Positions 25,935 through 33,344 of a stretch of DNA of 64,000 nucleotides are shown here, piece by piece. Each line of letters starts with the position of its first letter. The first letter of the stretch is position 1. Source of the stretch: Bacillota bacterium (GTDB lineage: Bacteria; Bacillota; Clostridia; Christensenellales; Aristaeellaceae); NCBI GenBank assembly GCA_023436585.1, contig JAEZIN010000006.1, positions 62,001-126,000 on the forward strand, in the 5' to 3' direction. The notes under the pieces are model-generated. The model searched no databases. It saw nothing but the letters and a program-made list of their open reading frames with translations, and was not told the DNA's origin. A program made the position numbers and the translations under genes.

Positions 25935-26414
25935 ATGTTCAAACGCAAGGATTGGCTGATCATCGTTGTCGCGCTTTTGATGGCGCTAGGGTTATTCGTC
26001 CTCACCAGAAGCGGTATCCGTTTAGGCGTTCCGGGGAAGAACGACCCCTTGCGTATACTGACGGAGCTGCCCTCGCCCACAGCGCAAAACGGACAGGAAA
26101 CTGCCGTGCAAGCAGAGCCCATTGCTTTGCTTGTTTTGACGGTGGGGGATACGCGTTACAGCCCGCTGCCCATCCATAAGGAAACCTCTTACCGGTTGCA
26201 CCAGTCAAATGGCAGAGACAATGTCATTCATGTTGCACCGGACAGTATCTTTATGGAAAGCGCCAATTGTGACAATCAGGATTGCATCAAGCAGGGTACG
26301 GTGAATCTTGATAACCGCGATACGCGCGTTTTGAACAATATGATTATCTGCCTTCCCAACCAGGTGGTTCTGGAGCTTATTACACCCGAGGAAGCAGGGG
26401 AGCAACCGCAGTGA
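25935..26414 (+). CDS. NusG domain II-containing membrane-anchored protein (EetA-like)
   Basis: A 159-residue protein with an N-terminal membrane helix (about 7-26, DWLIIVVALLMALGLFVL) and an extracytoplasmic NusG-II domain, seen as SANCDNQDCIKQGTVNLDN and MIICLPNQVVLELI. The Cys pair and C-L-P-N motif are family marks. From memory, this domain is that of EetA in the Listeria flavin-based electron-transfer locus, where it neighbours a Gx/heptaprenyl-like protein, exactly as here. The stop codon overlaps the start of that next gene. Confidence 0.82.
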   Translation: MFKRKDWLIIVVALLMALGLFVLTRSGIRLGVPGKNDPLRILTELPSPTAQNGQETAVQAEPIALLVLTVGDTRYSPLPIHKETSYRLHQSNGRDNVIHVAPDSIFMESANCDNQDCIKQGTVNLDNRDTRVLNNMIICLPNQVVLELITPEEAGEQPQ

Positions 26415-26923
26415 GAAAAAAAACGGAACGCCTGGCCTTGATGGCCGTCCTTCTGGCACTGATGCTGGTACTGGGTTATGTTGAGTCGCTGATTCCCCTT
26501 GGCGTGGGGATTCCCGGCATCAAGCTGGGCCTGGCCAACGGTGTGCTGCTGTTCGCGCTGTACATGCTCGGCACAAAGGAAGCCCTTGTTTTGATGGTAC
26601 TCAAGGTCATGGTTCCATTGCTGTACATCCCCAGTTACCTTCAAACCATCATGTACAGCGCAGCCGGTTCGGTTTTGAGCATGGCGTCCATGCTGCTGGT
26701 AAAGCGAATCAAGGATATCAGCATCCTGGGGGTAAGCATTACCGGTGCCGCCATGCACAACGTGGGGCAGGTGTTGATGGCAATGCTGGTTTTGCAGACA
26801 ACTTCCCTCATGTATTATCTTTCGGTGCTGCTGGTGGTTGGCGTCGTTACGGGCATATTGACAGGCACCGCCGCGAAGCTGGTTATGCAGTCGCTGAAAA
26901 AGCCCGGCAGGCGGCCGGGCTGA
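26411..26923 (+). CDS. Gx transporter / heptaprenyl-synthase component I-like membrane protein (EetB-like)
   Basis: A 170-residue protein with about five membrane segments, belonging to the family annotated as heptaprenyl diphosphate synthase component I or Gx transporter. A family-type stretch is SLIPLGVGIPGIKLGLANG near the N-terminus. Start is GTG at 26411 inside the previous stop, with GGGGAG upstream. Partner genes of this type are found beside NusG-II proteins and flavinylated proteins in extracellular electron-transfer loci. A true prenyl-synthase role is not implied by the sequence. Confidence 0.82.
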   Translation: MRKKTERLALMAVLLALMLVLGYVESLIPLGVGIPGIKLGLANGVLLFALYMLGTKEALVLMVLKVMVPLLYIPSYLQTIMYSAAGSVLSMASMLLVKRIKDISILGVSITGAAMHNVGQVLMAMLVLQTTSLMYYLSVLLVVGVVTGILTGTAAKLVMQSLKKPGRRPG

Positions 26924-27150
26924 TAAGGATCCATTGCTGTATCATAGGAAACACTGGTTTTTCTTTCCCTGGTGGTTTATCCTGCAAGACAAGAAAAACA
27001 TATAGGTATGTTTCCCGCGGCTGCACGGCCGCAGACCACGCAAGAGCGGGCCGCAAAGCAGATATTACCCGCCATGAGCAGTGCGCTGCCCCCTAATCCT
27101 GCCGGACCGGCCAGGACACATCATACCATGTCAGAACATGCTTTCCATAT

Positions 27151-27184
27151 AAAAAAGCGCCTGCCCGAAGGCAAGCGCTTTTTC
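27151..27184. terminator. bidirectional terminator
   Basis: AAAAAAGCGC-CTGCC hairpin (27151-27165) pairs with GGCAAGCGCTTTTT (27170-27183). A/T runs on both sides allow termination of the gene at 27197 on the minus strand and of the plus-strand transcript from 26923. Confidence 0.8.
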
Positions 27185-27196
27185 TATGTAGTGGAA

Positions 27197-27742
27197 TTAC
27201 TGGGCAGCCTTGGCGGCGGCGATCAGAGCCTGGATGTAGCCCAGGGTGTCGGTCAGGGTGCTGCCGGAAACGGTGTCCATGATGATGGGCTTCTTGTCGG
27301 CTTCTTCTTTGCCTTCCAGCTTGGCGGCGAATTCGGCGGCGAAGGCTTCCAGTTCAGCAACGGTCTTGCCGGTAACGAAAGCTTCGATAGCCTGGTAGGA
27401 GGTCAGCAGGGGCTGGGTAGCGCCGCCCTTGGTGGCCATGTTTCCGCTGTAGGTTTCAGAGTTTACACGCTTGGAAACCAGAACAAATCCATCGGCATTT
27501 TTGAAGGTGTCGGGATTCGGAACGGGGTTGGTGTAAACAGCGGGATCTACGAACTGGAATTCATCAATCAGGGCATCCACGATCTTGTCGCCATCGACGA
27601 TAACGGTGGCTACGCAGAAAGCCTTGGTTCCATGGGCAGCGAACTGCACCTGTCCAAGCTTGGGTTCGGCCGAGGCAAACGCGGTAAAGGCAAGAATGGT
27701 GACCATGGCAACGACCAGGAGAAGGGCGATCTTGTTACGCAT
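27197..27742 (-). CDS. secreted FMN-binding-domain-like protein
   Basis: A 181-residue exported protein. The signal peptide is MRNKIALLLVVAMVTILAFT ending at AFASA, before EPKL. The mature part has a VDGDKIVDALIDEF strand and a late DTVSGSTLTD, close to the S-G-A-T-x-S/T flavinylation motif but with Ser instead of Ala. A family is not certain: it resembles FMN-binding (RnfG/PplA-like) proteins by motif and by sitting divergently next to a seven-domain FMN-binding protein. Start 27742 has GGAGGAATACTCA upstream. Confidence 0.6.
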   Translation of the reverse strand: MRNKIALLLVVAMVTILAFTAFASAEPKLGQVQFAAHGTKAFCVATVIVDGDKIVDALIDEFQFVDPAVYTNPVPNPDTFKNADGFVLVSKRVNSETYSGNMATKGGATQPLLTSYQAIEAFVTGKTVAELEAFAAEFAAKLEGKEEADKKPIIMDTVSGSTLTDTLGYIQALIAAAKAAQ

Positions 27743-27798
27743 TGAGTATTCCTCCATACTGTATTATTGTCATGCGCCCATGACTTCCATGCGGATAT

Positions 27799-27827
27799 AT
27801 TCTAAAGGTTGCCCAAAGCTTTGTCAA
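27799..27827 (-). promoter_or_regulatory. promoter of the secreted FMN-binding-like gene
   Basis: Minus-strand TTGACA (27822-27827) and TAGAAT (27799-27804), 17 bases apart, lead into the gene starting at 27742. Confidence 0.75.
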
Positions 27828-27889
27828 TAACTAAACAAAGATTTTGAAGATGTTTTAACAACAATTAAACAAATTCTTCAATATAAAAT

Positions 27890-27902
27890 AAGAATGATTC
27901 TT
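27890..27902. promoter_or_regulatory. 13-bp palindrome between divergent flavin genes
   Basis: AAGAATGATTCTT is an exact 6-1-6 inverted repeat between the two divergent promoters. The symmetric AT-rich form recalls Fur/PerR-type operators, though it matches their consensus only partly. Regulator unknown. Confidence 0.4.
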
Positions 27903-27964
27903 TGCAGTATGCATAAATTCCCTATAATTAACCGGGCACAGGCATTGAAAATCTGCAAACATAA

Positions 27965-27994
27965 TTGACAGTCAAAAAAAGCGCATGGTATAAT
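27965..27994 (+). promoter_or_regulatory. promoter upstream of the seven-domain FMN protein
   Basis: TTGACA (27965-27970) and TATAAT (27989-27994) with an 18-base spacer predict a start near 28001, leaving about 330 bases of leader before the ATG at 28329. Confidence 0.75.
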
Positions 27995-28000
27995 GCCTCA

Positions 28001-28110
28001 GTACAGGATGTTGCATTCTCAGGGGATATGAGCAGCAATAATAAGGGAGAAAGCTTAGGCACGGTCGCATAAGCCCGGATGTGGTGCTGGTTTCGGCGCT
28101 GCTCTTTTTT
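28001..28110 (+). ncRNA. candidate small RNA or terminating leader, class unknown
   Basis: From the predicted start near 28001 the transcript has a small CTCA/TGAG hairpin (28017-28031), a GCTTA/TAAGC hairpin (28053-28057 with 28070-28074), and a closing stem GAGCAGC (28030-28036) with GCTGCTC (28098-28104) directly followed by six T. This gives either a self-terminating RNA of about 110 bases or a leader controlling the gene at 28329. It was checked by eye against common riboswitch cores without a match. Confidence 0.4.
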
Positions 28111-28328
28111 GATGTTTGGGAAGGCTGTGCGTCACCTGTTGCCGCTCCCTGAAGGGACAAGCCCGTTTTCCTAGGCTTTTCCATCTTGCGGTAAGCAGTC
28201 TCTCAAAATGGTTGGTAATTTTTTATTATGGAATTTTTTTCATCAGAAATGACTGTTTATTGCCGCAGCGGGCTTTATGCAAAATATGGGTCCTTATCAT
28301 GGGCAGATTGTGCAGGAGGGAATACAGT

Positions 28329-30845
28329 ATGGAAAAGAAGGCGCCGAAGAAACCGCAGGGATGGCTGGTGCTGTTCCTTGTATCGTTGGTGGCGGCCCTG
28401 GCTTTGGCGGGAACCAATGAGTTGACAAAAGGCGCCATTGAGCAGCGCGGGCTGGAAGCATCCAACGCTGCCCGCAAGGCCGTTTTGGCCGATGCGGATA
28501 CTTTCGAACCGCTTCAAGTGCAGGAAGGCAGCGGCGTGGACAACGGCTACCGCGGCTTAAAGGGCGGCCAGGCCGTCGGCTATGTGGCCCAATCCACGGT
28601 ACAGGGCTACGGCGGGCCGATTGAAATTGTCGTGGGCATGGATCTCACCGGCAAGCTCACCGGCATTTCCGTAGGCGGCCCCAATTTCTCGGAAACGGCC
28701 GGCCTGGGTTCCAAAGCAAAGGAGCCCGGCTTTACAGATCAGTTCACGGGCCTGACTTTGCCTGCCAAGCTGCGGGATAACGTGGACGCCATTGCCGGCG
28801 CCACCATCACCTCCAACGCGGTGGTCCTGGGCGTCAACCAAGCGGGGACCTACATGGCCTCCGTGGCCGGCGTCAGCATTGAAGACAAATCGGCCGGCGA
28901 AGTCAAGGTGGAAGGCAATACCGTGACCGTAACGAAGGATGGCTTCGGCGGTCCCGTTGAAATCACCATCACCGTGGATGAAAGCGGCGTCATTACCGCC
29001 ATGACCGTGGGCGGCGACCAGTTTAACGAAACACCCGGTTATGGGGCCAAGGCGAAGGAGCCTGCTTTCACCGATCAGTTCATCGGCAAGAGTGGAAAGC
29101 TCGCCCTGGGTGTGGATGTGGATGCCGTTTCCGGCGCTACCATCACCTCTACCGCAGTGGTGAGCGGCGTGAACGAAGCGCTGGCTGCTCTGCGCGGCGA
29201 AACGGTGGCTCCCCAGCCCAGTTCTGCCCCCGTGCCTACGGCATCGCCTGATGGGCGCACAGGCAAAGCAATCAAAGAAGGCTACGAAAGCCCCGTTGAG
29301 ACGGTCATTACCCTGGATGATGCGGGCAAGATCATCGGTATCACGGTAGGGGAAAACTCCAGCTTTGATGAAACGCCTGGGCTTGGCGAAAAGGTGAAGG
29401 AAGACGCCTTCAAAGCCCAATTTATCGGCAAGACCGGGCCCTTCAAGCTGGGCGAGAACATCGACGCCGTTACCGGGGCCACCTATTCCTCCCAAGCTGT
29501 AGTGGATGCCGTGAATACGGTATTGGTAAACTTGAATGGTGAGCCGGCCGCCCCGACCTCCGCAGAAACGAAGCCTGCAGCCGCTGAGGGTAAATCATCC
29601 ACCGTGACGGTAGACGGGTTTGCCGGCAAGGTCGATGTGACCGTAACCGTGGACGACAGCGGTGCTATCACCGCCCTTGCCGTGGGCGGGGACCAGTTTG
29701 CCGAAACGGACGGCCTTGGCGCCAAGGCAAAGGAAGAAAGCTTCACCTCCCAATTTATTGGGAAAAAGGGAAGCGTCACCCTGGGCACTGATGTGGACGC
29801 CATCGCCGGCGCTACCATTACCTCCGAGGCTGTTGTAGAAGGTGTCAACGAAGCGCTGGCCTCCTTGAGCGGCGCTCCCGAAGCGACTCCCGTCCCCACA
29901 CCTGAAGCGACGCAGACTCCCGCCCCCGAAGCAACCGCCGCCCCGCAGGGCCGCACCGCAAGCGCCACCAAGGAAGGCTTTGAAAGCCCCATCGAAGTGG
30001 TGGTAACCGTGGATGAAGCAGGCAATATTCTTGTCGTAACGGTAGGGCAGAACTCCAGCTTTGCCGAGACCGAAGGCCTTGGCACCAAGGTAAGGGAAGA
30101 AGCGTTTACCTCCCAGTTCCTCGGCAAAACAGGCCCGTTTGAGTTGGGTAAGGATGTCGATGCTGTGGCAGGGGCGACTTACTCCTCCAAAGGCGCGGTA
30201 GACGCGCTGAACGAGGCGCTTGAAAGCTTACAGCCCGCCACCGATGTACGTACCGCCAGCGCCACCAAGGAAGGCTTTGAAAGCCCCATCGAGGTGGTAA
30301 TCACCGTAGATGCCGCCGGCAATATCCTTTCCATGACGGTAGGCCAGAATAGCAGCTTTGCCGAGACAGAAGGCCTGGGCACCAAGGTGAAGGACGAGGC
30401 GTTCATTGCCCAGTTCATCGGCAAGACCGGCCCCTTTGAAATCGGCAGGAATGTGGATGCCGTGGCCGGGGCCACCTACTCTTCCAAGGGTGTGGTGGAA
30501 GCCGTGAATGCGGCCATCGAAAGCCTCCCGCCTGTGGGTGAAGCGGCTGCACAGGGCATTACCGCCAAAGCCACGAAGGAAGGCTTCGAAAGCCCCATTG
30601 AAGTAGTGATTACCGTGGACGAGTCCGGCAAGGTCCTGTCCATGACGGTGGGCCAAAACACGAGCTTTGCAGAAACAGAAGGCCTCGGCACCAAGGTGAA
30701 GGATGAAGCGTTCATTGCCCAGTTTATCGGCCAGACCGGCCCCTTTGAAATTGGCAGGAATGTGGACGCCGTGGCCGGAGCCACCTACTCCTCCAAAGCC
30801 GTGGTGGAAGCCGTGAATGCCGCGCTGGAATCGCTGAAAAAGTAA
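28329..30845 (+). CDS. membrane-anchored protein with seven FMN-binding domains
   Basis: An 838-residue protein. A membrane anchor at about 11-32 (WLVLFLVSLVAALALAG) and an RnfG-like linker lead into seven FMN-binding domains of about 85 residues. Each ends in a flavinylation motif G-A-T-I/Y-T/S-S; the likely flavin-bearing residues are Thr159, 271, 385, 496, 617, 716 and 819. Ala/Pro/Thr-rich spacers separate several domains. Covalent FMN would be added by an ApbE-type transferase, which is not in the window. The protein could carry electrons outside the membrane along a chain of flavins. Domains 5, 6 and 7 are nearly identical, a sign of recent duplication. ATG 28329 has GGAGGG upstream. 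Confidence 0.9.
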   Translation: MEKKAPKKPQGWLVLFLVSLVAALALAGTNELTKGAIEQRGLEASNAARKAVLADADTFEPLQVQEGSGVDNGYRGLKGGQAVGYVAQSTVQGYGGPIEIVVGMDLTGKLTGISVGGPNFSETAGLGSKAKEPGFTDQFTGLTLPAKLRDNVDAIAGATITSNAVVLGVNQAGTYMASVAGVSIEDKSAGEVKVEGNTVTVTKDGFGGPVEITITVDESGVITAMTVGGDQFNETPGYGAKAKEPAFTDQFIGKSGKLALGVDVDAVSGATITSTAVVSGVNEALAALRGETVAPQPSSAPVPTASPDGRTGKAIKEGYESPVETVITLDDAGKIIGITVGENSSFDETPGLGEKVKEDAFKAQFIGKTGPFKLGENIDAVTGATYSSQAVVDAVNTVLVNLNGEPAAPTSAETKPAAAEGKSSTVTVDGFAGKVDVTVTVDDSGAITALAVGGDQFAETDGLGAKAKEESFTSQFIGKKGSVTLGTDVDAIAGATITSEAVVEGVNEALASLSGAPEATPVPTPEATQTPAPEATAAPQGRTASATKEGFESPIEVVVTVDEAGNILVVTVGQNSSFAETEGLGTKVREEAFTSQFLGKTGPFELGKDVDAVAGATYSSKGAVDALNEALESLQPATDVRTASATKEGFESPIEVVITVDAAGNILSMTVGQNSSFAETEGLGTKVKDEAFIAQFIGKTGPFEIGRNVDAVAGATYSSKGVVEAVNAAIESLPPVGEAAAQGITAKATKEGFESPIEVVITVDESGKVLSMTVGQNTSFAETEGLGTKVKDEAFIAQFIGQTGPFEIGRNVDAVAGATYSSKAVVEAVNAALESLKK

Positions 30846-30851
30846 CCGTTC

Positions 30852-30884
30852 GGCCGCGGAAGAATGCCTTCCGCGGCCTTTTTC
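30852..30884 (+). terminator. terminator of the seven-domain FMN protein gene
   Basis: GGCCGCGGAAG (30852-30862) pairs with CTTCCGCGGCC (30868-30878), then TTTTTC. Confidence 0.9.
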
Positions 30885-30930
30885 TATCCTTGACAGCCTA
30901 TGCTTATCAAGACCAAAAGGTTGTGAGACC

Positions 30931-32205
30931 ATGTATGCTGATTTGAAATACGGTGATGGGACAATTCAACTGTGCCTTGACGGCGCGGCCTCTGTAACCT
31001 ATCTTCAGGAGCAGCCGGCTCCCATCGTGAAAGACCTGGCTGCGGCTTTTCTGCGGGCTGTGACAGTGGATTGCATCGGGTCGCCGCCTTTAGTGGATGT
31101 AATTGCGCCAAAAGATAAGGTGACGGTGGTCATCAGCGATATCACCAGGTTCTGGATGCGCCAGGACAGGATCTGCCCGCTGCTGGCGGATTACCTGTGC
31201 AATGAGATAGGCGTGCCGGAAGAAAACATCGTATTCCTGGTGGCCTTGGGCACCCACAGGCCGCAGTCGGTACAGGAGCTTGAGACGATTGTATCGCCGC
31301 CGGTATACAGCCGCTTTCGGGTCGTAAACCACGACTGTGAAGGCGGACTGATCACTGTCGGAACAACATCCCGGGGAACAAAGGTCCGGGTAAATCCCCT
31401 GGCGGTGGGCAGAAAAGTCATACTCCTTGGCGGTACCGTACACCATTTGATGTCCGGTTTCGGCGGCGGCCGCAAGAGCATTCTCCCCGGCGTCAGCGGC
31501 GAGGATACGATTTTTCAAAACCACATCCATGCCCTGGACCCGGATGCGCAAAGGTCCAGTCCCAAGATCGGCATGGGCGTGCTTTCCGGAAACCCCGTTC
31601 ATGAAGACATGGTGGAAGCGGCTGCGTTTGTAAACCCCGCTTTCGGCATCAACCTGGTGGTCAACAGCCGGCAGGAGCTGTGTGCGCTTTTCTGCGGCCA
31701 TTGGCTGCATGCCTGGGAGGAAAGCTGCAAGAAGGTACAGGAGCTTTTCGGCCTGCCCATACCCCGTAAGGCCGATGTGGTCATCGCAAGCTGCGGCGGC
31801 TATCCCAAGGACATCAACCTGTACCAGTCCGTAAAGACACTGCTTAACGCCGCGCAGGCGCTGAAGGATGGGGGAACGCTCGTCTTCCTGGCGGAATGCC
31901 GGGAGGGCGGGGGAACGCCCGCGTTTTTCGATTGGATCAAACCGCTTTCGGAGGGCAGGCTGGATGCTTCTCTGCGGGCAGGTTTCACCATATCGGGATA
32001 CATCTTCTACGCCGCCTGCGAAGCCATCGCAAAAACCCGGGTGCTGATGCTCACCAAGCTCCCGCCGGATGTGGTCGCGCCAATGGCCTTGGAGGCCTGC
32101 GGTGATATAGCCATGCTTCAGAGCCGTCTTGACCTTACGGGCAAGGATGTATATGTCATGCCCTATGGCGGCAGCATTGTACCGTATGTGGCGGGCATAA
32201 AGTGA
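30931..32205 (+). CDS. LarA-family nickel-pincer racemase/epimerase
   Basis: A 424-residue LarA-type protein. The catalytic pattern is visible: SDITRFW (substrate Asp/Arg), ALGTHRPQ (catalytic His), then HHLMSGFGGGRKSILPG with the second His and the Lys that binds the nickel-pincer nucleotide cofactor. LarA racemises lactate, and relatives act on other 2-hydroxyacids, so the substrate is open. The cofactor-making genes larB, larC and larE are not nearby. It stands alone after a terminator and is followed by a non-coding leader. Confidence 0.85.
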   Translation: MYADLKYGDGTIQLCLDGAASVTYLQEQPAPIVKDLAAAFLRAVTVDCIGSPPLVDVIAPKDKVTVVISDITRFWMRQDRICPLLADYLCNEIGVPEENIVFLVALGTHRPQSVQELETIVSPPVYSRFRVVNHDCEGGLITVGTTSRGTKVRVNPLAVGRKVILLGGTVHHLMSGFGGGRKSILPGVSGEDTIFQNHIHALDPDAQRSSPKIGMGVLSGNPVHEDMVEAAAFVNPAFGINLVVNSRQELCALFCGHWLHAWEESCKKVQELFGLPIPRKADVVIASCGGYPKDINLYQSVKTLLNAAQALKDGGTLVFLAECREGGGTPAFFDWIKPLSEGRLDASLRAGFTISGYIFYAACEAIAKTRVLMLTKLPPDVVAPMALEACGDIAMLQSRLDLTGKDVYVMPYGGSIVPYVAGIK

Positions 32206-32236
32206 TTTTCTTTTTCCGATTGAAACCGTTGGTTTA

Positions 32237-32265
32237 TTGACACACATCCGGCTTGTTGGTATCAT
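32237..32265 (+). promoter_or_regulatory. promoter of the structured leader
   Basis: TTGACA (32237-32242) and TATCAT (32260-32265) are exactly 17 bases apart. The start would be near 32272, at the 5' edge of the leader's closing stem. Confidence 0.75.
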
Positions 32266-32269
32266 GCAG

Positions 32270-32471
32270 GGGACAGCAAACGAAATATCGTTATTGGAGG
32301 GATACCGTCCGGAAGGGGCAGTTCGCTGGCCTTTCTGGAAATGAAAGAAAGCGCAGGCAGCCAACACAAGCATAAGGAAGCAAGGCTTGTTTTGTTGTGC
32401 CCGCGCGTTCTTTCCATGAGCGGTGTCCCTGATGTTTAAAAAGGGACGCCGCCTGCACGGGTCCCTTTTTC
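32270..32471 (+). ncRNA. riboswitch-like leader before a methyltransferase gene
   Basis: Three competing stems are visible. GGGACA (32270-32275) can pair with TGTCCC (32424-32429) and close the leader. GTCCCT (32425-32430) can instead pair with AGGGAC (32442-32447). That AGGGAC can also pair with GTCCCT (32461-32466), making a terminator followed by TTTTC. This is the closing stem, antiterminator and terminator layout of an off-type riboswitch. Inside, ACAAGC/GCTTGT (about 32365-32390) forms a clear hairpin. No T-box, SAM, TPP, FMN, B12, ZTP or c-di-GMP core was recognised. A 6S-like RNA is an alternative. Confidence 0.55.
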
Positions 32472-32512
32472 GTTTGCTGTCATACACCATAACAAATAAC
32501 GGAGGAATCTAT

Positions 32513-33343
32513 ATGCTTACTTCAAATTGGATCAAGGAACTTGACCGCCCCATTCCATTTACTCCCGGGGCTGAACTTTGGAACGATCCCCATATCTCCG
32601 GGGAAATGCTCAAGGCGCATCTTTCGCCGGATACGGATGCCGCCAGCTACAAGCCGGAGACCATTGCCGCCATCTGCCGCCATCTCCCTGATGCCATGGG
32701 GCTGCGAAAAGCTGCGGCTATCGTGGACCTGGGGTGCGGGCCCGGGCTGTATGCCAGGGAGCTCACCGGGCTTGGCTTTTCCGTTACCGGCATTGACCGT
32801 TCGGAAAACTCCATCCGCTATGCCAGAGAGTTGAACGCCGGCCGGCAGGCCGCATTTGTGAACGCCAGCTACCTGCAGCCCTTCGGCACAAACTGCTATG
32901 ATGCGGCCATTATGGTCTCCAAGGATTTCGGGGTGCTGCCACCTGAACTTCGCCGGACGTTATTGGGCAACGTCCACGAATCACTGAAGCCTGGCGGCTA
33001 TTTCGCCTTGGACGTTCACAGCAGCAAGGATTTTCAAAGGCTGCAAAAAAGCGTCGCCCCGTATTGGGAAGCGGCGGAATCGGGCTTCTGGCGGCCTCAC
33101 CCGTATATGGCGCTTTCGAAAACCTTCTTTTATCCCGAGATGTCGGTTGCATGTGACCTGCACGCGGTGCAGGACTTTGATTTCACTGTCTACCGCATAT
33201 GGCAAACCTACTATACGCCCGAATCCATCAAAAATGAGCTGCAACTGAATGGCTTTGCCGTCCGGGCAGTGTGGGGGAGTCTCAAAGGCGATTCCCTGAC
33301 GGAGGAATCCATGGTCCTGGGCATCCTGTGTCAAAAGGAGTAG
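32513..33343 (+). CDS. class I SAM-dependent methyltransferase
   Basis: A 276-residue Rossmann methyltransferase with motif I IVDLGCGPGLYARELT near residues 78-93, the acidic motif II in VTGIDRS, and KPGGYFALDVHS later. The substrate is not evident. ATG 32513 has GGAGGAATCTAT upstream, and the whole gene lies directly behind the terminator-like structure, so expression may depend on readthrough of that leader. It converges on the response regulator gene with one base between the stop codons. Confidence 0.88.
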   Translation: MLTSNWIKELDRPIPFTPGAELWNDPHISGEMLKAHLSPDTDAASYKPETIAAICRHLPDAMGLRKAAAIVDLGCGPGLYARELTGLGFSVTGIDRSENSIRYARELNAGRQAAFVNASYLQPFGTNCYDAAIMVSKDFGVLPPELRRTLLGNVHESLKPGGYFALDVHSSKDFQRLQKSVAPYWEAAESGFWRPHPYMALSKTFFYPEMSVACDLHAVQDFDFTVYRIWQTYYTPESIKNELQLNGFAVRAVWGSLKGDSLTEESMVLGILCQKE

Positions 33344-33344
33344 A

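Noticed and set aside
26924..27150. Hairpin-rich stretch after the Gx-like gene
   Set aside because: Short GC hairpins such as GCGGC/GCCGC occur, but without an ordered fold, T-run or promoter; nothing can be supported.
28001..28110. Similarity of AGCAGCAATAA to the SRP RNA symmetric loop
   Set aside because: The GGAA tetraloop with its flanking stem is missing, so the resemblance is probably chance.
32270..32471. T-box or SAM riboswitch
   Set aside because: The T-box TGGNACCGCG core and the SAM-I conserved blocks were not found in the leader.
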